Source: Peterkaempfera podocarpi (lineage in GTDB: Bacteria; Actinomycetota; Actinomycetes; Streptomycetales; Streptomycetaceae). From it: a stretch of 64,000 nt of DNA. The position numbers and the translations under genes are program-made. Location of the stretch: contig NZ_CP162102.1 in NCBI RefSeq assembly GCF_042466665.1, positions 7,378,001 to 7,442,000 on the forward strand, given 5' to 3'. Shown here piece after piece: positions 44,397 through 53,057 of this stretch. Position 1 is the first letter of the stretch. Each line of letters starts with the position of its first letter. The notes below the pieces were generated by a model that searched no databases, was not told where the DNA came from, and was given only the letters and a program-made list of their open reading frames with translations.

Positions 44397-45324
44397 AGAA
44401 CACCCAGAATCGTGAAGACCAGAAGTTCACAGCGGTGAAGAGGGCGACGATGACCAGGAGCACCCAGGCCATCGCGGACGCATAGCCCATGTGGAATCTG
44501 CCGAAGCCCTGCTTGTAGATGTACAGCGTGGTGAAGAGGGTCGAGTCGCTGGGACCGCCGGTCCCCCCGGAGACGATGAAGGCCTGCGTGAACGACTGGA
44601 ACGCATAGATGATCTGCAGCACCAGGTTGAAGAAGATGATCGGGCTCAGCAGCGGCAGGGTGACCGACCGGAAGCGGCGCAGGGTGCTCGCGCCGTCCAC
44701 CTCCGCGGCCTCGTAGTACATGCGCGGGATCTGGCGCAGTCCGGCGAGGAAGATCACCATGGGCGAGCCGAACGTCCAGATGTGCAGCAGGACGATGGTG
44801 CTCAGCGCCGTGGAGGGGTTGGAGATCCAGCCCGGGCCGTGGATGCCGAAGAGGTCGAGGAACCGGTTCACCAGGCCGTCGCTGCCGAACACCTGGCGCC
44901 AGAGGATGGCGACCGCCACCGAAGCCCCCAGCAGGGACGGCAGATAGAGCACCGAGCGGTAGAAGGACAGCCCCCGCAGCCCCCGGTCCAGCAGCAGCGC
45001 CAGGCCGAGGGCCAGGATCAGCTGCAGCGGCACCGAGAACACCACGTAGAGCAGGGTGACCTTCAGCGAGGTCCAGAACTCGCTGTCGCCGAACATCTGG
45101 ACGTAGTTGGCGAATCCTGTGAAGTGCGGTGGCTGGAGTAGGTTGTAATTCGTGAAGGACAGGTACAGCGAGGCGAGTACCGGCCCGATGGTGATGAGCA
45201 CGACGCCGAGCAGCCACGGGATCAGGAACACATACGCGACGCGGTTGTCCTTCTGCTCCGGCCTGGCGCCCGGTCCGGACCGTCTGGACCGGGCCAGCGT
45301 ACGGAGTTCACCGATGCTGCTCAC
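44386..45324 (-). CDS. CUT1 sugar ABC transporter permease (MalF type)
   Basis: 312 residues. I choose the GTG at 45324 because AAGGAG lies 9 bases upstream; the in-frame ATG at 45345 has no ribosome site. Six membrane segments beginning RVAYVFLIPWLLGVVLITIGPVLASLYLSFTNY. EAA loop YYEAAEVDGASTLRRFRSVTLPLLSPIIFFN. First gene of the minus-strand operon permease-permease-oxidoreductase, starting from the promoter and operator at 45371-45422. Confidence 0.93.
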   Translation of the reverse strand: MSSIGELRTLARSRRSGPGARPEQKDNRVAYVFLIPWLLGVVLITIGPVLASLYLSFTNYNLLQPPHFTGFANYVQMFGDSEFWTSLKVTLLYVVFSVPLQLILALGLALLLDRGLRGLSFYRSVLYLPSLLGASVAVAILWRQVFGSDGLVNRFLDLFGIHGPGWISNPSTALSTIVLLHIWTFGSPMVIFLAGLRQIPRMYYEAAEVDGASTLRRFRSVTLPLLSPIIFFNLVLQIIYAFQSFTQAFIVSGGTGGPSDSTLFTTLYIYKQGFGRFHMGYASAMAWVLLVIVALFTAVNFWSSRFWVFYDD

Positions 45325-45370
45325 GTGGGACGACTCCTTCGCCATGCTGCGAACCAGAGGGTTCTCAACT

Positions 45371-45422
45371 CGTGAAAGCGATTTCTCGCCGCCGAGTATG
45401 GCACGGCTCACAGTGAGGTCAA
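45371..45422 (-). promoter_or_regulatory. importer operon promoter with LacI-type operator
   Basis: Minus-strand TTGACC (45422-45417) and CATACT (45400-45395), spacer 16. Seven bases after the -10 is CGTGAAAGCGATTTCTCG (45371-45388, plus-strand reading), matching 16 of 18 positions of the perfect palindrome at 46609-46626. Confidence 0.75.
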
Positions 45423-45531
45423 CCCCCGTTCCGCCGCGCCGGGAGAGCTGCCGCCCGCCCCGCCACCGGGTGCCCGTATCCTCCAACCGCCCATCACCGA
45501 CGCGCAGCGCGGAGCACACCGAAGGAGCCAC

Positions 45532-46545
45532 GTGACGCGGAACCACCGCTCCGGCCGACCCACCATCACGGATGTGGCGACCAAGGCCGGGGTGTCGCCG
45601 GCGACGGTCTCGCGGGTGATGAACGGCCGGTTCGTCGGCGACCGCTCGGTCGCCGACCGCGTGCGCACGGCGGCCGCGGCACTGCAGTACACCCCCAGCC
45701 CGCTCGCCCGCAGCCTGGTGCTCGGCCAGACCAAGACGGTCGCCTTCGTCGTCCCCGACCTGGGGAATCCCGCCTTCCAGGACCTGCTGCACCGGCTGAC
45801 CAAGGCCGCCTCCAAGGACGGCTACCGGGTCCTGATCGCCGACTCGGGCGAGTCGCCGCAGGAGGAGGAGCTGCTCGCGATGGAGACCCGCCGGCGGTGC
45901 GACTCCGTGGTGCTGTGCGCGCCGCGTATGCCCGCCGACGTCCTGGAGCGCCTGGCGCCGCGGCTGCATCCGCTGGTGCTGGTCAACCGGCCCGCGCCGA
46001 ACCCGGCGGTGCCGTCGCTGTCGGTGGACTACCGGGCCGGGATCATGGTGCTCGCCCGCCATCTGTACGCCCTGGGGCACCGGCGTCTCGTCTACATCGC
46101 GGGTCCGGCGATGAGCATCTCCAACACCGAGCGGCTGCGCGGCCTCGACGAGTTCGCCGCGGGCGCCCCCGGGGTCGTCATCCACCGGGTGGCCGGCGGC
46201 TCCTCGTCCGCGTACGGCCACGCGGCGACCGACGCCGTGCTGGCCAGCGGGGCGACCGCGGCGCTGGCCTTCAACGACCTGGTGGCGGTGGGGCTGCTCA
46301 CCGGTCTGGCCGAGCGCGGGCGGCGGGTCCCGGAGGATCTGTCGGTCACGGGTTTCGACGACATTCCGCTGGCGCGTTACATCTCCCCCTCCCTCACCAC
46401 GGTGACCGTGCCGTGGCAGGAGATCGGTGTGCAGGCCTGGGCCCGTATGCATGCCCTGATCTGCGGAGAGGACGGCGGCGAGGCCGCCATCTTCCAGCCC
46501 GAACTGATCGCGCGGGCCAGCAGCGGCCCCGTTCCCGTGCGCTGA
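45532..46545 (+). CDS. LacI-family transcriptional regulator
   Basis: 337 residues, GTG at 45532 with GAAGGAG upstream. HTH TITDVATKAGVSPATVSRVMNGRFVGDRSVADRVRTAAAALQYTPSPLARSL is canonical, followed by the periplasmic-binding-like effector domain (TVAFVVPDLGNPAFQDLLHRL, IADSGESPQEEELL, LSVDYRAGIMVLARHLYALGHRRLVYIAGP, LSVTGFDDIPLARYISPSLTTV). It lies between the two transporter transcription units and is the obvious candidate to bind the shared 18-bp operator, releasing it when the imported sugar is present. Confidence 0.93.
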   Translation: MTRNHRSGRPTITDVATKAGVSPATVSRVMNGRFVGDRSVADRVRTAAAALQYTPSPLARSLVLGQTKTVAFVVPDLGNPAFQDLLHRLTKAASKDGYRVLIADSGESPQEEELLAMETRRRCDSVVLCAPRMPADVLERLAPRLHPLVLVNRPAPNPAVPSLSVDYRAGIMVLARHLYALGHRRLVYIAGPAMSISNTERLRGLDEFAAGAPGVVIHRVAGGSSSAYGHAATDAVLASGATAALAFNDLVAVGLLTGLAERGRRVPEDLSVTGFDDIPLARYISPSLTTVTVPWQEIGVQAWARMHALICGEDGGEAAIFQPELIARASSGPVPVR

Positions 46546-46572
46546 CGCTCCTTCGGCATCGCCTGCCGGGCG

Positions 46573-46626
46573 TTGACACCATGTGACACCGCCGTTAACT
46601 TCTCGCCCCGAGAAATCGATTTCTCG
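46573..46626 (+). promoter_or_regulatory. binding-protein operon promoter with 18-bp palindromic operator
   Basis: Consensus TTGACA (46573-46578), 17-base spacer, TAACTT (46596-46601), then CGAGAAATCGATTTCTCG (46609-46626), a perfect 18-bp palindrome placed over the expected transcription start. One of the clearest promoter/operator units in the window. Confidence 0.88.
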
Positions 46627-46731
46627 ATCCGGTGCGCGGCAACCGCTGTCCTGGGCGGACCCGGGCCCGACGCCACACCCCCGAGCACGTGCGGTCCCAC
46701 TCACCGCACGTCACGAGAGACGAGGCGCACG

Positions 46732-48030
46732 ATGCGGAAGACGTCCGGGAAACTGCTGAAGGCGGGGGCCGCCGCGGCCGCGCTCGCCACCCTGGTGACA
46801 CTCAGCGGCTGCTCCGGATCGGGGGGCAGCTCGGACGGCAAGACCACGATCCGGTTCGCCTGGTGGGGCGACGACAAGCGTGCCGCCACCACCAAGAGCG
46901 TCCTGGCCGACTTCGAGAAGGCCAACCCGGACATCAAGGTCGAGACCGAGACCAGCGACTTCAAGTCGTACTTCGACAAGCTCGCCACCGAGACCGCCGC
47001 CGGCGACGCCCCCGACGTCATCACGCTCGGCGGCGCCTACCCCCGTGAGTACAGCGACCGGGGCGCGCTGCTCGACCTCCAAAGCGTCTCCGCCCAGCTG
47101 GACCTGTCGAAGTTCCCGGCGTCCACCCTCGCCGCCGCCAAGTTCGACGGCACCCTCTACGGCGTCCCCACCGGAGGCAACGCCGTCGGCATGATCATCA
47201 ACCCCGCCGTGTTCAAGGCGGCCGGTGTGGCGCTCCCCGACACCACGTCCTGGACCTGGGAGCAGTTCGTCACCCTCGCCGACGAGATCACCGCCAAGAG
47301 CCCCAAGGGCACCTACGGCTTCGAGCCGCGGGTCAACGACACCCTCGGTGTCTACACGGCCCAGCGCGGCACACCCATCTTCGACGACAAGGGCAAACTC
47401 GGCGTCGACGCCTCGACCGTCCAGGACTACCTCTCCATGGAGCAGAACCTGCTCAAGGGCAAGGGCATACCCTCCGCCGAGGTCATCCAGGAGGTCGCCG
47501 CGGCCTCGCCGGAGCAGACCCTGATGGGCCAGGGCAAGGCGGCCATGACCATCGCCTTCTCCAACCTGCTGGGCGCCTACGCCGGCGCGTCCGGGCAGGA
47601 GCTGCAGCTGGTGTCCATCCCCGGTGAGACGGAGTACAAGCAGCCCGGCACCACCGTCCTGCCGTCCCAGTACTACGGCATCTCGGCGAAGTCCTCGCAC
47701 GCCGAGGCCGCGGCCAAGCTCGTCGGCTACCTGGTCGACTCCGCCGCCGCGGGCAAGAAGATCCTGGACGACCGAGGGCTGCCCTTCAACAGCGATGTGC
47801 GCGCCGCCGTCGCCCCGTCGCTGGACACGGCGGGCAAGGCCAACGCCGCCTACATCGACCTGGTCGCCAAGAACGGCGCTCCCGCCGCCCCGGCGCCCCC
47901 GGCCGGTGGCTCCTCGCTCAACGACACCACCTCCAAGCTCGACTCCGACGTGCTGTTCGGCAGGAAGTCCCCCGCCGACGCCGCCAAGGAGTGGGTCTCC
48001 GAGATGGCGCAGGCGCTGGCCTCGGCATGA
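46732..48030 (+). CDS. CUT1 sugar ABC transporter substrate-binding lipoprotein
   Basis: 432 residues, ATG at 46732 with ACGAGG 7 bases upstream. Lipobox LSGC at about residue 27. Typical family-1 binding protein: TTIRFAWWGDDKRAATTKSVLADFEKANPDIKVETE, APDVITLGGAYPREYSDRGALLDL, GTLYGVPTGGNAVGMIINPAVFKAAG, then GQGKAAMTIAFSNLLGAYA. WWG-type and Tyr residues suggest a carbohydrate ligand. The C-terminus ends EWVSEMAQALASA and its stop overlaps the next gene (ATGA), so a glycosidase-like protein is made in fixed ratio with it. Confidence 0.93.
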   Translation: MRKTSGKLLKAGAAAAALATLVTLSGCSGSGGSSDGKTTIRFAWWGDDKRAATTKSVLADFEKANPDIKVETETSDFKSYFDKLATETAAGDAPDVITLGGAYPREYSDRGALLDLQSVSAQLDLSKFPASTLAAAKFDGTLYGVPTGGNAVGMIINPAVFKAAGVALPDTTSWTWEQFVTLADEITAKSPKGTYGFEPRVNDTLGVYTAQRGTPIFDDKGKLGVDASTVQDYLSMEQNLLKGKGIPSAEVIQEVAAASPEQTLMGQGKAAMTIAFSNLLGAYAGASGQELQLVSIPGETEYKQPGTTVLPSQYYGISAKSSHAEAAAKLVGYLVDSAAAGKKILDDRGLPFNSDVRAAVAPSLDTAGKANAAYIDLVAKNGAPAAPAPPAGGSSLNDTTSKLDSDVLFGRKSPADAAKEWVSEMAQALASA

Positions 48031-50129
48031 CCGTCGACCGCGCGGCCGTGGTCTCGCGTCACCGCATCGCGGTGCGCGAGATCCACGGGCAGTCCCCGCT
48101 CGCCGTGGGAAACGGCGAGTTCGCGTTCACCCTGGACGTGACCGGCCTGCAGTCGCTGCCCCACCGCTACCCGCTGCCCGACCGGTACGGACAGGGCACC
48201 GGAACGCTCCTGGCGACCATGGCCCAGTGGGGATGGCACTCCACGCCCGCGCGGGAAGAGGAGGCGTACGGACTCGCCTCCACCCTGCGCCGCTACGACA
48301 CGGCGCACGGTCCGGTCGACTATGTCGACCTCGGCGGCACCCTGTCGGCCACGGCGCAGAGCGGCCTCACCCCGACCGAGGAGTGGCTCAGGGCCAACCC
48401 GCACCGGCTGGACATCGGCAGGATCGGCCTGTGGACGGCGGACTCCGAGGGGCCTCTGCACGCCGCGGACCTCAGCGAGATCGACCAGGACCTCGATCTG
48501 GCGTCCGGAGTGGTCACCAGCCGGTTCCGGCTGCGCTGCCGCCGCTTCACCGTCCGCACGGCCGTCCACCCCGACCGCGACGCGGTCGGGGTGGAGGTCA
48601 CCGCGGAGGACGGCGCGGAGGTCGGCCTGGTGCTGGCCTTCCCCTACGGTTCGCAGGCATGGGGGGACGCCGCCGACTGGTCGCGTCCCGAGGCACACCG
48701 GACCACTCTGCTCCGCGACCACGGCGGGTGGCGCATCGAGCGCACACTCGACGCCACCCGCTACACCGCCCGGGTCTGCGGCCCCGGGCTCAGCGCACAG
48801 GCAGGCGGGTCCCACCGCGTCATCGTCCGCGGCAGCCGGACACGCCTCGCCGCAGCCGTGGAGTTCCTGCCCGACGGCGCATCCCGGGGCGCACCCGATG
48901 GGCCCGCCCTCACCGCCGAGGAGGTCTGCACCGCGTCCACCGCGGGGTGGGCCTCCTTCTGGTCGTCCGGGGCGGCCATGGACCTGTCGGACAGCGAGCA
49001 TCCGCAGGCCGCCGAGCTGGAACGCCGTACGGTGCTCTCGCAGTACCTCACCCGGATCCACTGCGCCGGTTCGACGCCGCCGGCGGAGACCGGACTGACC
49101 GCCAACTCCTGGCGCGGCAAGTTCCACCTGGAGATGCACTGGTGGCATGCGGCGCACTTCGCCGCATGGGGCCGGCCGGAACTGCTGGAGCGCAGCCTCG
49201 GCTGGTACGAGTCGGTGCGCCCGCTCGCCCGGGCCACCGCCGCCCGCCAGCGGCTCCCCGGCGCCCGCTGGCCCAAGCAGGTGGGTCCGGACGGCGCGGA
49301 GACACCCAGCGACATCGGACCGTTCCTGCTGTGGCAGCAACCCCACCCGATCCACCTCGCCGAACTGGTCCGCCGCGCCCGTCCCGGCGACCGGGGCGTC
49401 CTGGAGCGCTGGGCACCGCTGGTCCTGGACACCGCGGCCTTCATGGCCGCGCTGCCGCAGCGCACTGAGCGCGGCTTCGAACTCGCCCCGCCGCTGATCC
49501 CCGCCCAGGAGTCCTACGCAGCCGACCGCCGCCGGCTGCGCAACCCCACCTTTGAACTCGCCTACTGGGCCTGGGCGCTGAAGGTCGCCGACGACTGGCG
49601 GGCCCGGCTCGGCCTGCCGCGCTGCGACCGGTGGCGGCAGGTCGCGGAGCACATGGTCCCCCCACGGGTATGCGACGGCGTCTATGCGGCGATCGACGTG
49701 GCGCCGTACACGCTGCGCACCGACCACCCCAGCATGCTCGGTGCGCTGGGCGTGGTCCCGGCGACGCCGCTGGTGGACCCGGCGACGATGGAGCGCACCC
49801 TGGAGGCGGTGCTCGACGACTGGGACTGGGCAAGTGCCTGGGGCTGGGACTTCCCGATGGCTGCCATGACCGCCGCCCGGCTGCGCCGCCCGGACCTCGC
49901 CGTGGAGGCGCTGCTGCTGGACCGGCCGAAGAACCACTATCTGCCCAACGGCCACAACCGGCAGGACGACTCACTGCCGCTCTACCTCCCCGGCAACGGC
50001 GGCCTGCTGATGGCGCTGGCGCTGATGGCCGGGGGCTGGGACGGCAGGTCCCGGGGCCGGCCGGGCACGGCCCCGGGGTTCGGGCCGGGCTGGTCGGTAC
50101 GGCACGAGGGCCTGGTGCCGCTGCCGTAG
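48027..50129 (+). CDS. cytoplasmic six-hairpin glycosidase-like protein
   Basis: 700 residues, ATG at 48027 inside the ATGA overlap with the binding-protein gene. No signal peptide. N-terminal beta-sandwich-like part (HRIAVREIHGQSPLAVGNGEFAFTLDVTGLQSL) with later strands up to about residue 320, then an (alpha/alpha)6-type region: NSWRGKFHLEMHWWHAAHFAAWGRPELLERSLGWYESV, EWWDxx-like FELAYWAWALKVADDWRARLGLPR, and HPSMLGALGVVPATPLVDPATMERTL, WDFPMAAMTAARL. The layout is that of clan GH-L/GH95-like enzymes; the Glu in FHLEMHWWH is the most likely catalytic acid. Probably hydrolyses the imported oligosaccharide. Exact family and linkage not determinable by eye. Confidence 0.78.
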   Translation: MTVDRAAVVSRHRIAVREIHGQSPLAVGNGEFAFTLDVTGLQSLPHRYPLPDRYGQGTGTLLATMAQWGWHSTPAREEEAYGLASTLRRYDTAHGPVDYVDLGGTLSATAQSGLTPTEEWLRANPHRLDIGRIGLWTADSEGPLHAADLSEIDQDLDLASGVVTSRFRLRCRRFTVRTAVHPDRDAVGVEVTAEDGAEVGLVLAFPYGSQAWGDAADWSRPEAHRTTLLRDHGGWRIERTLDATRYTARVCGPGLSAQAGGSHRVIVRGSRTRLAAAVEFLPDGASRGAPDGPALTAEEVCTASTAGWASFWSSGAAMDLSDSEHPQAAELERRTVLSQYLTRIHCAGSTPPAETGLTANSWRGKFHLEMHWWHAAHFAAWGRPELLERSLGWYESVRPLARATAARQRLPGARWPKQVGPDGAETPSDIGPFLLWQQPHPIHLAELVRRARPGDRGVLERWAPLVLDTAAFMAALPQRTERGFELAPPLIPAQESYAADRRRLRNPTFELAYWAWALKVADDWRARLGLPRCDRWRQVAEHMVPPRVCDGVYAAIDVAPYTLRTDHPSMLGALGVVPATPLVDPATMERTLEAVLDDWDWASAWGWDFPMAAMTAARLRRPDLAVEALLLDRPKNHYLPNGHNRQDDSLPLYLPGNGGLLMALALMAGGWDGRSRGRPGTAPGFGPGWSVRHEGLVPLP

Positions 50130-50247
50130 CACGACCGGGCGTTGGGGACGGTGTTGCGCCCTGGTCGGTCCAGGGCGCGGTGCGGCTCGTGGCGCTGTCC
50201 CGGCCCCGGCTGCCGTGGCACTGCGCAATGTGTCCCGCAGCAGCCGT

Positions 50248-50287
50248 CGGCCCCCTGCTCCCCGGCGGCGCGGGGAGCAGGGGGCCG
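50248..50287. terminator. bidirectional terminator
   Basis: A perfect 17-bp stem (50248-50264 with 50271-50287) and a 6-base GCGGCG loop, between the convergent glycosidase-like and GH5 genes. The strongest hairpin in the window. Confidence 0.93.
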
Positions 50288-50301
50288 ACCGGCCGGGGTC
50301 C

Positions 50302-51732
50302 TCAGTGGGAGGCACCGCCCGCCGGGGCGGGTGCGGCGTCGAGCAGATGCTGTCGCAGCACCGCCGACAGACCGGAGCGCTCCACTGTGCGGTCGAACCG
50401 GAAGGAGCGGGCCGCCTCGACGGCCTCCTCCTCCGAGACGCCCTCGAAGAGCCGGGCGAACCGCTCGGCCAGCGGCTCGGCGAAGAGGATGTGGCGCACC
50501 AGCACGGCGATGTGCGGCCTGGTCCCCCACGGGTAGGGCGTGTACCCGGGGAACTCCCGCTCGAAGAGCGCCTCGATCGGGTCCAGCACGTCACGGACGC
50601 CCGCGTCCGAACCGCCCCAGGAGTCCGCACCCAGCCGCGCCTTCTGCTCCAGCGCGGGGCGGACACGGTCGAGATAGGGACTGTCGGGCGCTGCGGAGAC
50701 CAGCCCCTGGAGGCCGATGTCCTTGTAGGTCCACAGTGCCCAGCTGGCCCCGTGCTCGCGGTAGATCTCCAGCTGGTCGCGGAGCAGTGCCAGCCGCCAG
50801 GGGTCCTGCGAGCGGTCCGCGGAGTAGACGGGGCCGAACTCGCCGATCCAGACGGGCGTCCCGGTCTCGCGCATGTACTGGGTCCGCCGCAGGAAGGTCC
50901 GCTCCAGGACCGAGCGGTCGAAGTACTCGCCCCGGGTCACGCCGGGGTACTCGGTGGCGCTGGTGATACCGGGCAGTGCGTAGTCGTGCGCCGTGTAGAC
51001 GCAGTTGGGCAGCGGCTCGCCGCGCCGGGCGAAGACGGAGAAGTCGGTCGAGTAGCGGTTGCCGTCCAGGAAGAGCACATGGCGCGGATCGATCGCCCGG
51101 ATCGCGCGCTCAAGGCGGTCGTAGAACGCGAGCAGCGCTTCGCCGGTCGGCTCGGCCGGCTCGTTGACCGGGTTGTAGCCGGCCACCTCCGGCCGGTCCT
51201 TGTAGCGCTCGGCGAGCTCCTCCCAGAGCGCCACGGCGCGGTCCTGGAAGTGGCGGTGGGTCCAGAACGCGGCGCGATGGGTGGGGTTGTCGCTGTGCCA
51301 GTGCTGATTCTGGGCGCCGGGCAGCGCATGCAGGTCGATGACCGAGTAGAGGCCGTGCTCGGCGAGCAGGGTGACGACCCGGTCGAGCGCGGCGAACCCG
51401 GCCTCCTTCCACTCCATCGGCCGGTCGTCGTCCTCGAAGTGCCGGTAGTTGACCGGGATGCGCACGGAGTTCATGCCCAGGGAGGCGAGGTGCCGGGCGT
51501 CCGCCTCGTCGAAGAAGTCGACCAGGAAGGTGTCGAAGAAGGCCTGGTAGGCCCGTTCGCCCATCGAGGCCCGCAGCAGCCGGCGGATGTCCTGCTCACT
51601 GCCGGGGTAGCCGGTGATGAAGTTCTCCATGTTCATCCAGCCACCGAGGCCGACGCCGCGCAGCACGACCGTGCGGCCGTGTTCGTCGGCGAGCCGGTCG
51701 CCGTCGACGTGGAGCCATTCCAGTGCGGTCAT
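50302..51732 (-). CDS. cytoplasmic glycoside hydrolase family 5 enzyme
   Basis: 476 residues, ATG at 51732 with AAGGA 6 bases upstream; no signal peptide. GH5 barrel motifs in order: VLRGVGLGGWMNMENFITGYPGSE, LGMNSVRIPVNYRHFEDD (Arg), VIDLHALPGAQNQHWHSDN, VAGYNPVNEPAEP (acid/base Glu), YTAHDYALPGI (His/Tyr), TPVWIGEFGPVYSAD (nucleophile Glu) and WALWTYKDIGLQG. The pattern resembles exo-beta-1,3-glucanase-like or beta-glucosidase-like members acting on short oligosaccharides inside the cell. Its promoter (52182-52210) lies more than 400 bases upstream. Likely repressed by a LacI-type protein. Confidence 0.9.
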   Translation of the reverse strand: MTALEWLHVDGDRLADEHGRTVVLRGVGLGGWMNMENFITGYPGSEQDIRRLLRASMGERAYQAFFDTFLVDFFDEADARHLASLGMNSVRIPVNYRHFEDDDRPMEWKEAGFAALDRVVTLLAEHGLYSVIDLHALPGAQNQHWHSDNPTHRAAFWTHRHFQDRAVALWEELAERYKDRPEVAGYNPVNEPAEPTGEALLAFYDRLERAIRAIDPRHVLFLDGNRYSTDFSVFARRGEPLPNCVYTAHDYALPGITSATEYPGVTRGEYFDRSVLERTFLRRTQYMRETGTPVWIGEFGPVYSADRSQDPWRLALLRDQLEIYREHGASWALWTYKDIGLQGLVSAAPDSPYLDRVRPALEQKARLGADSWGGSDAGVRDVLDPIEALFEREFPGYTPYPWGTRPHIAVLVRHILFAEPLAERFARLFEGVSEEEAVEAARSFRFDRTVERSGLSAVLRQHLLDAAPAPAGGASH

Positions 51733-52158
51733 TCCGTTCCTTCCGGTGTTGTACGAGGCGCCGCGTGCCGGGCTGCACGGGCACACTGTGCCGGGTTGCA
51801 GGGGCACCGCGTGCCGGGCGCACCCGGCGCTGCGCCCGTCCGCCGACCGCGCCGGGACCACCCACGGTCGCGGGGCGCGCGCCGAGCCTGGGCACGGTCC
51901 GACGGCTCGGACGGGGACGGCCGGGTGGGGCGTGCGGGATTTGGTGCCAGGGGTGCGGGGCCGGGAGTGCGGGTCGCCGGGGCGGGCGAGCGCGGCAGTG
52001 TTGGTGCCCCGCCCCGGGACGAGGCAGTTCCGGGCCGGGTGAACACCGTGAAGCGGGGCCGGTGGGCCGTACTCCCACGAGGGCGTCCCGATCGCCCGGG
52101 ACTCGGCGGCAGTCCTCCTCACGGAGGCAAGGTCGGCCCACTTTGTCCCGCAATGAAA
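51733..52158 (-). other. long leader of the GH5 gene, no gene seen
   Basis: About 425 transcribed bases separate the apparent promoter from the ATG. Open frames on both strands are very Arg/Pro-rich and have no ribosome site. The length is unusual; a structured leader or an unrecognised small gene cannot be excluded. Confidence 0.45.
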
Positions 52159-52210
52159 GTGAATCGTTTCACGATGCTGAGAATTTATGTTCTCTTGGGA
52201 TCTTCGTCAA
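52159..52210 (-). promoter_or_regulatory. GH5 promoter with LacI-type operator
   Basis: Minus-strand TTGACG (52210-52205), spacer 17, TAAATT (52187-52182). Ten bases further is GTGAAACGATTCAC (52172-52159), a 14-base near-palindrome of the LacI/CRE kind placed at the expected start site. Confidence 0.75.
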
Positions 52211-52228
52211 GAGGACAGCCCTACGATG

Positions 52229-52240
52229 TGAATCAATTCA
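52229..52240. promoter_or_regulatory. second LacI-like half-palindrome upstream of GH5
   Basis: TGAAT-CA-ATTCA, a perfect 5+5 inverted repeat 18 bases upstream of the -35. It contains GTGAAT like the site at 52159-52172 and could allow looping or serve the divergent GntR operon. Confidence 0.5.
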
Positions 52241-52336
52241 TGAGGCTCGGCGGCTTGCGGGCCCTGCTTGCCGACGTTCCGTGGACGGTGCTTGACGGCT
52301 GGGCGACGCTGCTTCTAGCTTGATCGCGTATCGTAT

Positions 52337-52348
52337 ATGAGATCTCAT
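52337..52348 (+). promoter_or_regulatory. candidate GntR/FadR-type operator
   Basis: ATGAGATCTCAT, a perfect 12-bp palindrome 29 bases before the GTG of the GntR-like gene, next to AT-rich GTATCGTATAT that may include the -10. Confidence 0.6.
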
Positions 52349-52376
52349 CTCCCTTCGCGCGGCCGGAGTCCTCACC

Positions 52377-53057
52377 GTGTCCCACACCCTTGCGCAGCAC
52401 GGCAGTTCCCGACCGGGAGCCCTGCCCTCCCGCACCGAGGCGGTGCGGGAGTCCATCAGGCGCGCCATCCTGGCCGGTGAGCTCAGCCCGGGCCGGCCCC
52501 TGGTCGAGACCGAACTGGCCGAGCAGCTCGGCGTCTCCAAGACGCCGGTCCGCGAGGCGCTCAAGGAGCTGGCCGGCAGCGGACTGGTGGTGATGCTCCC
52601 GTACAAGGGCGCCACCGTCCGCGAGGTCGACTCCGCGCTGGCGCGCGCGGTCTACGACATGCGCCTGCTGCTCGAACCGGTGGCCGCCGGGCGGACGGTG
52701 CTCTCGCCCGCCGCTCTGCAGGAGGCCCGCGCGGCGCTGGACACGGCCGACCGGGCCGACAACAGGGTCGACCGCTCACTGGCCAACCGGGCCTTCCACC
52801 GCGCCCTGTACGCCGGCTGCGGCAACCCCCTGCTGGTGAAGTCGCTGGACCAACTGCGCGACCAGACGGCGCTGGTGTCCAGTGCGGCCTGGGTCGAGCA
52901 GCCCTCCTGGGAGCAGGAGGCCCGCGAGCACCGGGCGATCCTCAGCGCGGCCGAAGCCGGGGACCACGAGCAGGTACGCGCACGGATGCACGGTCACATC
53001 AGCGCCTTCCAGGCACGCAACTTCCCCGCCGGCGAAACGGAGCAGGGCCGCACATGA
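52377..53057 (+). CDS. GntR-family regulator (FCD/FadR subgroup)
   Basis: 226 residues, GTG at 52377. N-terminal winged HTH (AVRESIRRAILAGELSPGRPLVETELAEQLGVSKTPVREALKELAGSGLVVMLPYKGATVRE) and an FCD effector domain (RAVYDMRLLLEPVAAGRTVL, NRAFHRALYAGCGNPLLVKSLDQL, EHRAILSAAEAGDHEQVRARMHGHI) whose Asp/His residues normally hold a metal that binds an organic acid. First gene of a fully overlapping three-gene operon, so it very likely senses the sugar acid the operon degrades. Confidence 0.92.
   Translation: MSHTLAQHGSSRPGALPSRTEAVRESIRRAILAGELSPGRPLVETELAEQLGVSKTPVREALKELAGSGLVVMLPYKGATVREVDSALARAVYDMRLLLEPVAAGRTVLSPAALQEARAALDTADRADNRVDRSLANRAFHRALYAGCGNPLLVKSLDQLRDQTALVSSAAWVEQPSWEQEAREHRAILSAAEAGDHEQVRARMHGHISAFQARNFPAGETEQGRT

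Noticed and set aside
52153..52323. 56-codon plus-strand frame starting MKVNRFTMLRIYVLL
   Set aside because: It is made of promoter and operator elements for the minus-strand GH5 gene and has no ribosome site.
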